Source: Verrucomicrobiia bacterium (GTDB taxonomy: Bacteria; Verrucomicrobiota; Verrucomicrobiia; Opitutales; Opitutaceae). Taken from it: a DNA stretch of 14,866 bases. Below are positions 14,299 through 14,866 of this stretch, in pieces. The notes below the pieces were generated by a model, which saw nothing but the letters and a program-made list of their open reading frames with translations, was not told the origin of the DNA and ran no database searches. The stretch lies in contig JAUHWE010000034.1 in assembly GCA_030424825.1 (NCBI GenBank), positions 1-14,866 of the forward strand, read 5' to 3'. The position numbers were made by a program, and so were the translations under genes. The stretch's first letter is position 1, and the number at the start of each line of letters is the position of its first letter.

Positions 14299-14866
14299 AT
14301 CTACCGTTGCAGAGAGGAAGGGGATTCCATCCGCATGGCGGCAATTCGTGGAACTCGTGAGGTGCGGGGCGCTGTGATCGCTTCCACGCTGACTTCGATC
14401 TGCGTCTTCTTTCCAATGGTATTTGTTGAAGGTATGGCCGGGCAGGTTTTCAGTGATCTGGGACTAACCGTGGTGACTTCACTCATCGCTTCCATGATTG
14501 TCGCTGTGTGGTTCATTCCCATGCTGGCAAGTCGTCCGGGATTTAAACTAAAGAGTGGAGCGGGGATGGTCGCGCATCCTTTGGGAAGTCCAGAGCGTAA
14601 AATTGATTTCAAAACATTTCTTCTGAAAGTGTTCCTCCCAATCCTGATGTTTGGTGTTGTTCTGATTGGTTTTCAATGGGCAATGATAGAGTTGAATGCG
14701 GAAGAGACACCCGCTGGCAAACCATTGGAAACGCCGGACTTCGCCGCATTGGCAATACGCGGACTTCAATGGTGGATCACTCTCAGCTTGATTCCACTTG
14801 TGGTCGCTATGAGTAAGATCCGACGCGGATCCGTTACCAGCCAGCCTCCCGGAGTGGGAGAAATGT
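14281..14866 (+). CDS. RND (AcrB/HAE-type) efflux pump, middle portion only
   Basis: This is part of a resistance-nodulation-division inner-membrane transporter, which normally exports drugs or lipophilic compounds using the proton gradient. The plus frame is open from 14176 to the window end, but similarity starts only at 14281. Counting from there, IVVLESIYRCREEG (1-14) is the end of the conserved TM4 region that usually begins DNAIVVLEN; GTREVRGAVIASTLTSI (24-40) and VFFPMVFVEGMAGQVF (42-57) are TM5; and 59-85, ending PMLASR, is TM6. Residues 110-137 and 154-178 form two further hydrophobic stretches where typical family members have a cytoplasmic loop before TM7. The N-terminal third, including TM1-TM4 and the first porter domain, is absent, and the gene runs off the right edge. 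The ATG at 14335 lies inside the conserved domain and is not the natural start. Whether the fragment truly adjoins the left part is doubtful. Confidence 0.85.
   Translation, partial: MVVLESIYRCREEGDSIRMAAIRGTREVRGAVIASTLTSICVFFPMVFVEGMAGQVFSDLGLTVVTSLIASMIVAVWFIPMLASRPGFKLKSGAGMVAHPLGSPERKIDFKTFLLKVFLPILMFGVVLIGFQWAMIELNAEETPAGKPLETPDFAALAIRGLQWWITLSLIPLVVAMSKIRRGSVTSQPPGVGEM

Noticed and set aside
14301..14612. Minus-strand frame of 103 codons near the right end
   Set aside because: It is antisense to conserved RND transmembrane segments and shows no domain of its own.
14335..14866. A small membrane protein starting at the ATG at 14335
   Set aside because: RND similarity continues upstream to 14281 in the same frame, so the ATG is internal to a conserved domain rather than a real start.
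1..14866. CRISPR arrays, tRNAs, rRNAs, insertion sequences or riboswitches
   Set aside because: Reading both strands found no regular repeat-spacer pattern, no tRNA-like segment, no transposase frame and no recognisable riboswitch core.

Overview
The window looks like accessory chromosome from a polysaccharide-degrading member of the PVC superphylum, most likely Verrucomicrobiota, with Planctomycetota as the alternative. The evidence is three secreted formylglycine sulfatases, a DUF1080 protein, and a linked DUF1552 and DUF1587/1595/1592/1588/1585 cytochrome pair in one 15 kb stretch. That combination is typical of marine PVC bacteria. Few genes have a recognisable Shine-Dalgarno sequence. 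No tRNA, rRNA, CRISPR array, transposase or integrase was seen, and no stretch over 300 bases lacks a gene.

Layout, left to right. (1) Positions 1-3406, minus strand, transcribed leftwards: a DUF1080 protein (3406-2741), a sulfatase with a CSASR active site (2696-1203), then an iduronate-2-sulfatase-like enzyme that starts with GTG at 1080 and runs off the left edge. (2) Positions 3659-7938, plus strand: an iron-containing alcohol dehydrogenase, an NAD(P)-dependent aldehyde dehydrogenase and an exported type-B carboxylesterase, probably co-transcribed. (3) Positions 10245-7942, minus strand: a third sulfatase (CSPTR) followed by an exported concanavalin-A-like protein. This unit converges on the esterase, with three bases between the stop codons. 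(4) Positions 10453-11199, plus strand: a second exported concanavalin-A-like protein, divergent from the third sulfatase. (5) Positions 14298-11208, minus strand: a DUF1592-type c-haem protein, truncated at its 5' end, followed by a twin-arginine-signal DUF1552 protein. (6) Positions 14281-14866, plus strand: the middle of an RND (AcrB-type) efflux pump lacking its N-terminal part and running off the right edge.

Regions 1-4 read as a sulfated-glycan or sulfated-ester utilisation locus. Exported sulfatases would remove different sulfate groups. DUF1080 and the two ConA-like proteins would bind or cleave the carbohydrate. The esterase would release an alcohol or acid outside the cytoplasm, and the ADH/ALDH pair would oxidise a small alcohol to an acid inside it. 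The division of labour and the substrate are inference, because no glycoside hydrolase, transporter or regulator in the window fixes them.

The most striking anomaly is at 14281-14298. Two gene fragments, each lacking its 5' end, meet head to head, and the recognisable protein similarity of both covers the same roughly 18 bases. This looks like a microhomology junction: either a real rearrangement or an amplification or assembly chimera. Anything right of about 14298 may therefore not truly neighbour the rest of the window.
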